From an uncultured Lachnospiraceae bacterium (lineage in GTDB: Bacteria > Bacillota > Clostridia > Lachnospirales > Lachnospiraceae), in NCBI GenBank assembly GCA_902788555.1, contig CADAKQ010000018.1, positions 1 through 51,147 of the forward strand: DNA of 51,147 nucleotides, in the 5' to 3' direction. The notes beneath the pieces were generated by a model, which worked only from the letters and a program-made list of their open reading frames with translations, had not been told where the DNA came from and ran no database searches. Of the stretch, positions 7,454-16,019 are shown piece after piece (the stretch's first letter is position 1; each line of letters starts with the position of its first letter). A program made the translations under genes and the position numbers.

Positions 7454-9379
7454 TTATCCCACTGCATTACCCGTATACAACTGATAATATTTGCCCTTCT
7501 TTTCTATAAGTTCATCATGTGGTCCGCGCTCTATTACACGACCATGCTCAAGTACTATTATACAATCACTGTTCCTAACTGTCGAGAGTCTGTGTGCAAT
7601 TACAAAGGTGGTTCTTCCTTTCATAAGACCATCCATACCCGCCTGAACAATCTTCTCGGTTCGTGTATCAATCGAAGATGTAGCTTCATCAAGTATTAAT
7701 ACGGGAGGATTGGCAATTGCTGCCCTTGCGATTGCAAGAAGCTGCCTTTGACCCTGACTTAAGTTTGCACCGTCCCCTGTAAGCACGGTATTGTATCCAT
7801 CAGGTAATCTTTTAATAAATCCGTCCGCATTTGCAAGCCTTGCAGCCGCATATACCTCCTCATCGGTTGCATCCAGCTTTCCGTATCTTATATTGTCCAT
7901 AACGGACGCAGTAAATAGATGCGTATCCTGAAGCACCATGCCAAGAGAATGTCTTAAATCCGCTTTTTTAATTTTATTGATATTTATACCGTCATACCTG
8001 ATTTTTCCGTCCTGTATATCATAAAACCTGTTTATAAGATTTGTGATGGTTGTTTTTCCGGCACCGGTTGAACCTACAAATGCAATTTTTTGTCCCGGTG
8101 TTGCAAATAGATCCACATTAAAAAGCACCTGCTTATCTTCGGTATAACCAAAATCAACATCATCAAAAACCACATCACCGGTAAGCTTTACATAGGTAAC
8201 GCTCTTATCTGCCTGATGGGTATGCTTCCAAGCCCAAAGACCTGTTCTTTCAGTAGTTTCAACAAGCTCACCGTTTTCTTCTTTAGCATTTACCAGGGTT
8301 ACATATCCCTCGTCAGTTTCCGGCTTTTCATCAAGGAGCTTAAAAATTCTGTCAGCACCGGCGAGTGCCATTACAACAGAATTCATCTGCTGGCTCACCT
8401 GACTTATAGGCATGTTAATCTGTCTGTTAAAGGTGAGGAAGCTTATAAGCGCACCGGTGGTAAGTCGAAAGAAGCCCTTAAGGGCAAATGCACCGCCTAC
8501 TATGGCACATACAACATATCCGAGGTTTCCAAGCTGCGCGTTGACCGGACCAATTACATTTACAAATTTATTGGCACTGTATGCATTTTCATAAAGCTCA
8601 TCATTGAGCCTTTTGAAATCTGTCATACTCTCCTTCTCATGATTAAATACCTTGATTACCTTCTGACCGCTCATCATCTCTTCGATGTAACCGTTTACCT
8701 CACCGAGCTTAGCCTGCTGCTTAACAAAGTATTTACCGCTTTGACTTGCAACCTTCGTACTCGCTTTAAGCATTATCGCAAGCATAACAACCGTAACAAG
8801 AGTAAGCGGAATGCTTAAGAATATCATACTCGCAAACACCGATACAATAGTTATAACACTGCTTACAAACTGCGGAATACTCTGACTTATCATCTGTCTT
8901 AAGGTATCTATGTCGTTGGTATATACAGACATTATATCTCCGTGAGTGTTTTTATCAAAATAGCTTATAGGCAGGCTCTCCATATGTGTAAATAAATCCT
9001 GTCTTAAATCGCGTAGAGTTCCCTGAGAAATATATATCATGGTAAGCTGTTGTACGAGTGCCGCAATTATGCCGCACAGATAAAAGCCAGCTACTCTTAT
9101 GATTGCATGTAAGAGATTTGAATAATCTGGATTCTTGCTGCCTATAAGAGGCATGATATAATCATCAATAAGTGTTTTTGTAAAAAGCGTTCCCTGAATA
9201 TTGGATAAAACATTTACGATAATACATACAATTACAAGTGCATATTGAAATTTATATTTCTTACCGACATATACCATTAAACGCTTAAATATCTGACCGG
9301 CATTTTCAACCTTAACCTTTGGTCCTCTGTATCTGCCACCGCCCGGTCCTTTAATAACCTTTACATTTTCTTCTGCCAT
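7454..9379 (-). CDS. Heterodimeric ABC exporter, subunit B (canonical ATPase site)
   Basis: Multidrug/lipid-type ABC half-transporter of 641 aa: an N-terminal six-TM type I exporter domain (about 40-330), then an NBD. Walker A GSTGAGKTT, signature LSQGQRQ, Walker B VLILDEATS with the catalytic Glu, and the switch His in IAHRLST are all intact. An insertion of about 40 residues between the TMD and NBD (NAKEENGELVETTERTG...) is longer than usual. Its ATG overlaps the stop of the upstream gene (ATGA), so translation is coupled. Together with the 9379-11139 product it should form one exporter with one active and one degenerate ATP site. The substrate is unknown. Confidence 0.93.
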   Translation of the reverse strand: MAEENVKVIKGPGGGRYRGPKVKVENAGQIFKRLMVYVGKKYKFQYALVIVCIIVNVLSNIQGTLFTKTLIDDYIMPLIGSKNPDYSNLLHAIIRVAGFYLCGIIAALVQQLTMIYISQGTLRDLRQDLFTHMESLPISYFDKNTHGDIMSVYTNDIDTLRQMISQSIPQFVSSVITIVSVFASMIFLSIPLTLVTVVMLAIMLKASTKVASQSGKYFVKQQAKLGEVNGYIEEMMSGQKVIKVFNHEKESMTDFKRLNDELYENAYSANKFVNVIGPVNAQLGNLGYVVCAIVGGAFALKGFFRLTTGALISFLTFNRQINMPISQVSQQMNSVVMALAGADRIFKLLDEKPETDEGYVTLVNAKEENGELVETTERTGLWAWKHTHQADKSVTYVKLTGDVVFDDVDFGYTEDKQVLFNVDLFATPGQKIAFVGSTGAGKTTITNLINRFYDIQDGKIRYDGININKIKKADLRHSLGMVLQDTHLFTASVMDNIRYGKLDATDEEVYAAARLANADGFIKRLPDGYNTVLTGDGANLSQGQRQLLAIARAAIANPPVLILDEATSSIDTRTEKIVQAGMDGLMKGRTTFVIAHRLSTVRNSDCIIVLEHGRVIERGPHDELIEKKGKYYQLYTGNAVG

Positions 9380-11139
9380 CAGTGTGCGCCTCCCTGCTCA
9401 TCAAAATCTCCGCCTCCACCGGTCTGGGATTCATAAACCTCTTTATAAATCTCATTACTCTTAAGAAGCTCATCATGAGTTCCGATACCATTGATACGTC
9501 CCTCATCCATAACAATGATTCTGTCAGCCTCCTGCACACTGTTAATTCTCTGTGCAATTATAAGCCTGGTTGTTCCGGGTATAACCTCTTTAAAGGCTTT
9601 TCTTATCTTTGCATCCGTCGCTGTATCAACCGCACTTGTGCTGTCATCAAGGATTAAAATCTTAGGCTTTTTAAGAAGTGCCCTCGCTATGCAAAGTCTC
9701 TGCCTCTGTCCTCCGGAGACATTGGTTCCACCCTGCTCTATATGGGTATTGTAGCCATCGGGAAGTGCTTCTATAAACTCATCCGCACATGCCATCCGGC
9801 AGGCCTTACGGCACTCCTCGTCCGTGGCATTCTTATCGCCCCACCTCAAGTTATCATATATGCTTCCGCTAAATAATACATTCTTTTGAAGCACAACCGA
9901 TACTTCATTTCTCAATACCTCAAGGTCATATTTTCTGACATCAACTCCGCCTACCAAAAGCGAACCGTCTGAAACATCATAAAGTCTGCTGATAAGATTA
10001 ACAAGACTTGACTTGGAGCTTCCTGTTCCACCGATTATTCCTATGGTTTCACCGGATTTAATATGCAGATTTATATCATCAAGAACATACCCTCCGGACT
10101 CACCCTTGTTATAAGCAAATTTGATACCCTTAAAATCAATATCTCCGTTTTTAACCTCCATAACAGGATTATCAGGATTGACTATATCGGGAGCTTCATT
10201 TAAAACCTCTGCGATACGTTTTCCCGAACTCATACTCATGGATACCATAACAAATATCATGGCAACCATCATAAGACTCATAAGTATATTCATACAGTAT
10301 GCAAGAAGGCTAACCAGATCTCCGGTATTAAGTCCTCCCGTTCCCGAAATAATCATATGGGCTCCAACCCAGCTTATAAGAAGAATAGTTACATTTACCG
10401 TAGCTATCATGGTAGGAGTTGTAAAAGCCATAACCTTTTCTGCCTTAATAAACATCTTGTATATATTATTATTGGCTTTCTTAAATTTTTCATTTTCATA
10501 TTCTTCCCTGACATACGCCTTGACAACTCTTATAGCTGAGACATTTTCCTGAACGCTCTCATTTAAATCATCATATTTTTTAAACACTTGCGAAAAATAC
10601 TTCATAGCTCTTGACATAACGAAGACAAGAAATACCGACAAAAAGATTACAGCAACAAGATAAATGCTTGCAATTCTTGCATTTATCATAAATGCCATTA
10701 TCATAGCTATAATCATGGAAAACGGTGCCCTTACGCACATTCTTATAAGCATCTGAAATGCATTTTGAACATTGGTTACATCAGTAGTAAGTCTTGTCAC
10801 AAGACCTGATGTAGAATATTTATCTATATTTGAAAAAGCAAAGGTCTGGATATTATTAAACATTGCCTCTCGTAGGTTTCTGGCAAAACCGGTAGATGCC
10901 TTTGCTCCAAACACACCGCCTAAAATACCGGATAACAGGCCAAGCAAAGCAAGAACCACCATAACTATGCCTGTTTTTACTATGTAATCCATATCTCCTT
11001 TTTCAATACCGTTACTTACAATTTTGCCCATTAAAAGAGGTATAATCATATCAAAGATTACCTCAAAAATCATAAATATAGGCGTAAGTATGGTCGCTTT
11101 TTTAAATTCCTTAAGATGTTTTCCGAGTGTCCTTAACAT
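9379..11139 (-). CDS. Heterodimeric ABC exporter, subunit A (degenerate ATPase site)
   Basis: Partner half-transporter of 586 aa, six TM helices then an NBD. Walker A is GGTGSSKSS and the signature is VSGGQRQ. Walker B reads ILILDDSTS with Asp in place of the catalytic Glu, and the switch residue is Gln (IAQRINS) instead of His. This pairing of changes is the hallmark of the non-canonical subunit in TM287/288-like heterodimers. I place the start at ATG 11139: the longer ORF begins with a GTG at 11184 that lies within a few bases of the predicted transcription start and has no ribosome binding site. AAAAGGG precedes the chosen ATG by about 11 nt. First gene of the operon. Confidence 0.92.
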   Translation of the reverse strand: MLRTLGKHLKEFKKATILTPIFMIFEVIFDMIIPLLMGKIVSNGIEKGDMDYIVKTGIVMVVLALLGLLSGILGGVFGAKASTGFARNLREAMFNNIQTFAFSNIDKYSTSGLVTRLTTDVTNVQNAFQMLIRMCVRAPFSMIIAMIMAFMINARIASIYLVAVIFLSVFLVFVMSRAMKYFSQVFKKYDDLNESVQENVSAIRVVKAYVREEYENEKFKKANNNIYKMFIKAEKVMAFTTPTMIATVNVTILLISWVGAHMIISGTGGLNTGDLVSLLAYCMNILMSLMMVAMIFVMVSMSMSSGKRIAEVLNEAPDIVNPDNPVMEVKNGDIDFKGIKFAYNKGESGGYVLDDINLHIKSGETIGIIGGTGSSKSSLVNLISRLYDVSDGSLLVGGVDVRKYDLEVLRNEVSVVLQKNVLFSGSIYDNLRWGDKNATDEECRKACRMACADEFIEALPDGYNTHIEQGGTNVSGGQRQRLCIARALLKKPKILILDDSTSAVDTATDAKIRKAFKEVIPGTTRLIIAQRINSVQEADRIIVMDEGRINGIGTHDELLKSNEIYKEVYESQTGGGGDFDEQGGAH

Positions 11140-11191
11140 ACTGTGTTTTTCCCTTTTAAATTCAATTATATTCCAATATTTCACAGTAAAT

Positions 11192-11221
11192 ATTATACCT
11201 TTTTCATTCTCAAAATATCAA
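11192..11221 (-). promoter_or_regulatory. Promoter of the ABC exporter operon
   Basis: On the minus strand, -35 TTGATA (11216-11221) and perfect -10 TATAAT (11192-11197), spacing 18 bp. It gives a leader of about 45 nt ahead of ATG 11139 and rules out the GTG at 11184 as the main start. Confidence 0.7.
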
Positions 11222-11289
11222 TATATTATATGTGAAAACTTTATGAAAAATGGAATTTATGCGAAATATTAAATCGAGTAGGAAAGATG

Positions 11290-11358
11290 AAATCGCATCC
11301 TACTCGCCGCGCCGCCCGCGTGTCACGCAGTGACAAATTTCATTACGCGGGCGTGTGC
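11290..11358 (-). repeat. Dispersed 69-bp structured element, copy 2
   Basis: Second copy of the element at 3298-3366, and the more perfect one: CCCGCGT ... ACGCGGG encloses GTCACGCAGTGAC. A further hairpin, CGAGTAGGA ... TCCTACTCG (about 11275-11306), extends it to the right in the minus-strand reading. As in copy 1, it lies directly after the terminator of the upstream minus-strand gene and before the next operon. Confidence 0.75.
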
Positions 11359-11369
11359 ATCAAAAAAAA

Positions 11370-11401
11370 TGTGTCACCGGGAAGATTTCCCGGTGACACA
11401 T
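11370..11401 (-). terminator. Terminator of the surface-protein gene
   Basis: Near-perfect hairpin TGTGTCACCGGGAA ... TTCCCGGTGACACA with a short loop, followed on the minus strand by eight T. Strong rho-independent terminator 20 bp past the stop. Confidence 0.9.
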
Positions 11402-11420
11402 TAATTACTCAATTATTTAA

Positions 11421-13619
11421 TTAAAATATATCATATTTCTTCTTACCGTATATCAATGCAGCAATTCCCATAAGAGAGATAATCCAAAGTGTTATTGGAG
11501 TCTTTGCGTTAAAGTTATCTCCGGTCTGAACAGCCTTATCTGAAGAATTTGTTGATGTAACTGTTGTTGTAGTGTTAGGAGTCTTAGTTACATCTGATGA
11601 ACTATTTGTAATTTTAATTTCATCCGTTACTGTTTCATTTTCCTTGACTGTTATTGTAGTCTTTTGTCCTGTTGTAACTGTATATCCATCCGGTACCTTA
11701 GTTATCTCAACAGTATAGTCACCTGTTGGAACATCAGTAAGAGTAACCTTTCCGTTTGTATCAGTTGTATGTGTATCAGTAGTTCCTGATGGATCGGTGA
11801 TGTCGACTGATGCATCAGGTACAGGCTTGTTAGTAACCTCATCAGTTACTGTAACCTCAAGATTTCCTGTGCCTGCATTATTAATTTTAGCAACATGCTC
11901 AGCTATTGCACCCTTTGTAACCGTAAGAGTCTTTGTCTCACCAACAGTAACCTTCTTTCCTTTCGGCACCTTGGTAACAACGACATCATACTTACCTGTA
12001 TCTGTAGGATTAACAGTAATTACACCATTTGCATCTGTAGTATACTCTGTAGAATTACCGGCTTCATCTGTTATCTTAACAACAGCATCCTTTACAGGTT
12101 CTCCTGTAGCCTCGTCCAATACTGTTACCTTAAGGCCACCTGTAGTTGTAACCTCAGCCTCATGCTTTTTGGTAGCTCCGCTTTCAACCTTTACAGTAGC
12201 ATTTTTTCCTGTGGTCACTCTGTAATTTGCAGGAACTTCCGTAACTACTATACTATGATTTCCGGACGGTGTATTTGAAATTGTAATCTTTCCGTTTGCA
12301 TCTGTAGTGTATGTAGTCTTTGTTTCGTCAGGATTAGTAACATCTACCTTAGCACCCGGAACAGGTTCTCCTGTATCCTCATCCTTAACAGTTATCTCAA
12401 GGTTACCTACGTCTGCAAGGTTATACATACCACCCAAAGTCCATTCAACGCCGGTCATAACCCTTGAATCAACCTTTTTATAAACCTTTCCTGCTGCTTT
12501 ATCAGCCGCAGATAGATATTTCCATGTTGATACTGTATATTTGTATGTTACTTCATTTGTAGCACTGTCAACAGTTTTATCAACATGAACTTTAATATCA
12601 ATTTCACCATCAGAGTTTGTTATACCGTTTTTCTTAACTCCTGCATTTTGTTCTTTTATTACATAATAGTAATCACCGGAATCTGTATAATAAATATTTG
12701 AAAAAGTTACTGTACCCGCTGCATCATTTGATATTGTCTCAACAAGTCCTGAGCTGTCAGTCGTAAAGTTCTCATTACTCTTATAAAAATCAAACTTGTA
12801 ATCGCCTGCGCTAAATTCTATATTGCTTAACGGAATAACCTCATCCGAAGAATCTCTTGTTACATACGAACCGGTAAATGCCTTATATGTTGCAAAATGA
12901 ATAGAATCATTATTGGTATTACTACGACCTTGATAAATATAATGCCACTCTCCCGTATTTTTAAATGTACCATCAACTGCAACCCATCCGCCGCTTGAAC
13001 CTGCAGTTACATTTGCACCTTCAGTAGGAACCAAAAAGCAGCCTAAAGTTGTAGTCAGACTTACTTTAGTTGATGATGGCATATTCCAGATAATTTTCTG
13101 GCAGATTTGCTCATCCATATCGTATAATTCCTGGGCAACAGCTCCCATTACGTACTGTGAATGATCAGTATTCAACTCTTTTTCAACATTTGAAGTATCA
13201 TCTGTATAAATAACCTTGTACTTATTAATGCTCAATGTATCATCGCTATCATTGGATGCAGGCATATTAAATACAACAACTGTACTTGAATACTTCTTTA
13301 TAACTAATCCTTCAGATTGCTTAATTGCATTAGCTATAGGACTATCGGCTGCAACTTTAACATAAACAACATTGTTCTTAAGTGCATCCTTTTTAACATC
13401 TAAAACGACTTTTCCTGTAGTATCTATGGTAAAACCTTCCGTATCAGGCTTTGATGCAAGAGTACTTGATTGATCCTTTACGTGTTGAATCATAGATGCT
13501 ACGTTTTCATTGATATCCGTTTTTGATGCTGTAGTTATAACAACATCAGGGACAGGATTTGTAGTATGTACCTGAATATGAGATTTTACATCTTCAGTAG
13601 TGTATACATTATATTTCAT
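11421..13619 (-). CDS. Cna/SpaA-repeat surface protein, C-terminal part after in-frame stop
   Basis: Main body of a cell-wall-anchored surface or pilus protein. From Met 13619 it runs 732 aa: an N-terminal adhesin-like region; a Spy0128/FctA-type pilin domain (about 270-380, GDYKFDFYKS ... GDYYYVIKEQ); three consecutive Cna-B/SpaA-like repeats of about 85-90 residues starting at NLEITVKD, GLKVTVLD and NLEVTVTD; and a Thr/Ser-rich stalk. It ends with a sorting signal: AVQTGD as an LPXTG variant, a hydrophobic helix and KKKYD. Reading back in the same frame from 13619 gives 16 sense codons and then a TAA shared with the end of the 13668-13979 ORF. The Met at 13619 has no proper ribosome binding site, so this looks like the downstream half of one broken gene. 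No sortase gene is in the window. Confidence 0.85.
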   Translation of the reverse strand: MKYNVYTTEDVKSHIQVHTTNPVPDVVITTASKTDINENVASMIQHVKDQSSTLASKPDTEGFTIDTTGKVVLDVKKDALKNNVVYVKVAADSPIANAIKQSEGLVIKKYSSTVVVFNMPASNDSDDTLSINKYKVIYTDDTSNVEKELNTDHSQYVMGAVAQELYDMDEQICQKIIWNMPSSTKVSLTTTLGCFLVPTEGANVTAGSSGGWVAVDGTFKNTGEWHYIYQGRSNTNNDSIHFATYKAFTGSYVTRDSSDEVIPLSNIEFSAGDYKFDFYKSNENFTTDSSGLVETISNDAAGTVTFSNIYYTDSGDYYYVIKEQNAGVKKNGITNSDGEIDIKVHVDKTVDSATNEVTYKYTVSTWKYLSAADKAAGKVYKKVDSRVMTGVEWTLGGMYNLADVGNLEITVKDEDTGEPVPGAKVDVTNPDETKTTYTTDANGKITISNTPSGNHSIVVTEVPANYRVTTGKNATVKVESGATKKHEAEVTTTGGLKVTVLDEATGEPVKDAVVKITDEAGNSTEYTTDANGVITVNPTDTGKYDVVVTKVPKGKKVTVGETKTLTVTKGAIAEHVAKINNAGTGNLEVTVTDEVTNKPVPDASVDITDPSGTTDTHTTDTNGKVTLTDVPTGDYTVEITKVPDGYTVTTGQKTTITVKENETVTDEIKITNSSSDVTKTPNTTTTVTSTNSSDKAVQTGDNFNAKTPITLWIISLMGIAALIYGKKKYDIF

Positions 13620-13667
13620 TCCTGTAACAGCGGCTTTTCCATATTCCAGTTTTGATCCTGAACCTAT

Positions 13668-13979
13668 TTACCCAATCATAAATTGAACCGGAAGTTCACC
13701 CGCCATATCAATATCAACATTACCGGTTCCATTAAATAACTGTGTGGCATATGTTGTTTCCATATGATCATTTTTATTTAATGTCTTACATAAAACTCCG
13801 TAATCTGTTGCTCTTCCAAGCACTCTGTCAAAATTAACAGAAGATGCCGAATCATAGTTTGCTGCCTTAACTGCCTCCATGCTTCTTTGTGTTCCACCGA
13901 TGTTAAACATTCCGATCGCCATCAAGGCCGCTGTTACAACAGAAAGAACTCTTTTCAAAATCCTTTTTGATTTCCTCAT
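13668..13979 (-). CDS. Cna/SpaA-repeat surface protein, N-terminal part with signal peptide
   Basis: First 103 aa of the same surface protein, ending at a TAA in frame with the 11421-13619 ORF. It starts MRKSKRILKR, then a hydrophobic stretch (VLSVVTAALMAIGMF) forming a long Gram-positive signal peptide, then a region rich in Ser/Asp/Asn ending GELPVQFMIG. The start at 13979 is fixed by GGGGAGG about 7 nt upstream; upstream in-frame codons to 14051 lack one. As it stands the product would be secreted without an anchor. A single substitution (for example AAA or CAA to TAA) would explain the break. Confidence 0.8.
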   Translation of the reverse strand: MRKSKRILKRVLSVVTAALMAIGMFNIGGTQRSMEAVKAANYDSASSVNFDRVLGRATDYGVLCKTLNKNDHMETTYATQLFNGTGNVDIDMAGELPVQFMIG

Positions 13980-14199
13980 GTAATTTCCTCCCCTTTTTAT
14001 GATTATTAGGTAACATAAAATAAAGAACTTAATTATAAAATCAACGAACACGCTAATATATATATGCTAGAATAGCATGTAAAAGCCCATAATACAAGCA
14101 TTTCTGCGACTTATACAGCAATTTCATCAAAATTAACAAGCAAATTTGTGCAAATTGTACTATAAACATTTTTCATCTTTCTACGACTATAATGTAAAA

Positions 14200-14418
14200 C
14201 AGCTGCGAAAATAGATTAAAAAACAGGCTGATAGAAAGCATTTAACCCAATTTGCGTCAAATCAACAACTCAAATTCGAAATAGGTGCGTTAAAAAAATC
14301 GAACTGTTTGAGCGTAGCGAGTTTTCGATTTTTAGCACCTATAAAGAATTTGAGTGCCTTGATTTAGCAAATTGATGGTTAGCTTTATATCAGCCTGTTT
14401 TTAACTAAAATTCGCAGC
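14200..14418. repeat. 219-bp palindromic element, MITE-like
   Basis: One very long imperfect inverted repeat. Matching blocks from the ends inward are GCTGCGAA/TTCGCAGC, AAAAAACAGGCTGATA/TATCAGCCTGTTTTT, CAATTTGC/GCAAATTG, CTCAAATTC/GAATTTGAG, ATAGGTGC/GCACCTAT and ATCGAA/TTCGAT, with GAGCGTAGCGAG at the tip. It fills most of the 450-bp gap between the purine permease stop and the surface-protein start and may also terminate the permease transcript. The rest of the gap (14052-14199) is the upstream region of the surface protein. Candidate -35 TTGTAT and -10 TATTCT 17 bp apart on the minus strand (about 14070-14098) are weak evidence for its promoter. Confidence 0.75.
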
Positions 14419-14429
14419 CGTAATTCACA

Positions 14430-15893
14430 CTACATCGTTACAAATATGAACTTGCACACGAAAAGTGCTGCTATAACTGTAACTACAATATCTTTCTTTG
14501 TAAACTTGCCACTAAAGAGTGTGATAATCACATATGCGATTGCACCAAGTCCGATACCGTTTGATATTGAGTAAGTAAGCGGCATCATAATAAGTGCAAG
14601 GAAAGCAGGAACTGCTGAACGCATATCATCCATATCAACATTTGCAAAGTTCTTAGCCATAAGAACACCTACAAATATAAGTGCAGGAGCTGTTGCACAG
14701 CTTGGAATAATGCTTGCAAGAGGGCTTAAGAATAAGCATACTACAAAGCAAAGTGCTGTAATTACACTTGTAAGTCCTGTTCTACCTCCGGCACCTACAC
14801 CTGAAGCAGACTCAACAAAGGTTGTACAGGTTGAAGTACCAAGTAAAGCACCGGATACTGTACCAATTGAGTCACACATCATAGACTGGTTAAGTCTTAT
14901 AGGATCACCGTTTTCATCAAGCATGCCTGCTGATGCTGCCGTACCGTAGATTGTTCCTACAGTATCAAACATATCTACAAGGCAGAATGCTATAATGAGT
15001 ACGATAGCTGCAAATACACCGCCTATAAACTCCCCGTTAAAGGCTGCATCCCATGCTTCTCCCTTAAATACACCAAATAAACCTATATCCTTAAAGTCTC
15101 TGAATGACTGTCCTATCTGACTTGTATCAAATGAAGGAAGCTCCCACATCATCACATAGTAAAGAACAGTTGAAATCAAAATACCGATGATAACATTTGC
15201 CTTTATATTATATTTTGCAAGTATTGCAATGATAAATACACCTAAAAGCGCTACTATTACAGGAACTATCTCATGCCATACGTCAAGTGAGGTTACATCT
15301 CCGCCTATGGACTTGATTCTTCCGTGAATATCAAAGAACTGTACAAAGGTGTATGGATTGCTTTCGATAATGCCGGCATTTTTAAGACCTATCATAGCTA
15401 TAAATAAGCCGATACCTGCAGGAATTGCTTTCTTAAGGCACTCAGGAAGTGCTGTTGCTATATATTTTCTTAATCCTGTTACTGAAAGTACAAGGAACAC
15501 AAGACCTGATACAAATACTATAACGAGACCTGCCTGATAACCTGTAACTACATCCTCTCCACCGAAAAATGCACCGGCAACAAAGGTTGTACAGAAAAAT
15601 GAGTTAAGACCCATTCCACAAGCCTGTGCAAAAGGCATCCTTGCATAAAATGCCATAAGCAATGTACCTATAATTGCTACAAGAATCGATGCAATATATA
15701 CCGAATTCCATATCTTGCCCATAGTCACAGGTTCTGCACCTGCTGCAACGAGCCATCCGTTTGCTCCCTCTGCCGCAACCTGATTAGGATTTACAAAAAC
15801 TATATAAGCCATTGCAAAAAAGGTTGTAAGTCCGGCAAAGATTTCGGTACGTACTGTCGAACCGTTTTCTTTGATTTTAAAGAACTTTTCCAC
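14430..15893 (-). CDS. NCS2-family purine permease (AzgA/PbuG-like)
   Basis: Proton-coupled uptake of purine bases (guanine/hypoxanthine or adenine), 487 aa with about 12-14 TM segments. The N-terminus FFKIKENGSTVRTEIFAGLTTF and GMGLNSFF are typical of the AzgA/PbuG branch, distinct from the xanthine/uracil PbuX/UraA branch. Family residues around STCTTFVESASGVGAGGRTGLT are present. The start is GTG at 15893 with GGAGG 9 nt upstream. It has its own promoter at 15971-16000. I saw no purine riboswitch in the ~100 bp between that promoter and the start. Exact base specificity is not readable. Confidence 0.92.
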   Translation of the reverse strand: MEKFFKIKENGSTVRTEIFAGLTTFFAMAYIVFVNPNQVAAEGANGWLVAAGAEPVTMGKIWNSVYIASILVAIIGTLLMAFYARMPFAQACGMGLNSFFCTTFVAGAFFGGEDVVTGYQAGLVIVFVSGLVFLVLSVTGLRKYIATALPECLKKAIPAGIGLFIAMIGLKNAGIIESNPYTFVQFFDIHGRIKSIGGDVTSLDVWHEIVPVIVALLGVFIIAILAKYNIKANVIIGILISTVLYYVMMWELPSFDTSQIGQSFRDFKDIGLFGVFKGEAWDAAFNGEFIGGVFAAIVLIIAFCLVDMFDTVGTIYGTAASAGMLDENGDPIRLNQSMMCDSIGTVSGALLGTSTCTTFVESASGVGAGGRTGLTSVITALCFVVCLFLSPLASIIPSCATAPALIFVGVLMAKNFANVDMDDMRSAVPAFLALIMMPLTYSISNGIGLGAIAYVIITLFSGKFTKKDIVVTVIAALFVCKFIFVTM

Positions 15894-15970
15894 TTTTTAA
15901 ATCCTCCTTAGTGATGTGTTAATTAATTTTTTTCTTTTTAGATTTAATTATCTTTTTAATCCGCCTTACC

Positions 15971-16000
15971 TTTATACCAAGACATATGATTATTTGTCAA
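15971..16000 (-). promoter_or_regulatory. Promoter of the purine permease
   Basis: Minus-strand -35 TTGACA (15995-16000) and -10 TATAAA (15971-15976), spacing 18 bp. It lies immediately past the ppk stop. Confidence 0.7.
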
Positions 16001-16019
16001 GGTTAAATAATGCGTTTGA

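Noticed and set aside
8216-8818. 200-codon plus-strand ORF
   Set aside because: Fully antisense to the ABC exporter NBD/TMD; no start signals and no recognisable domain.
11182-11184. GTG start extending the first ABC subunit by 15 residues
   Set aside because: It falls within a few bases of the predicted transcription start and has no ribosome binding site.
11797-12278. Plus-strand ORFs of 127-142 codons
   Set aside because: Antisense to the repeated Cna-B domains; their length comes from the Thr/Val-rich repeats.
15894-16000. Purine riboswitch upstream of the NCS2 permease
   Set aside because: The leader is only about 70 nt and AT-rich; I could not find the paired arms and conserved junction of the aptamer.
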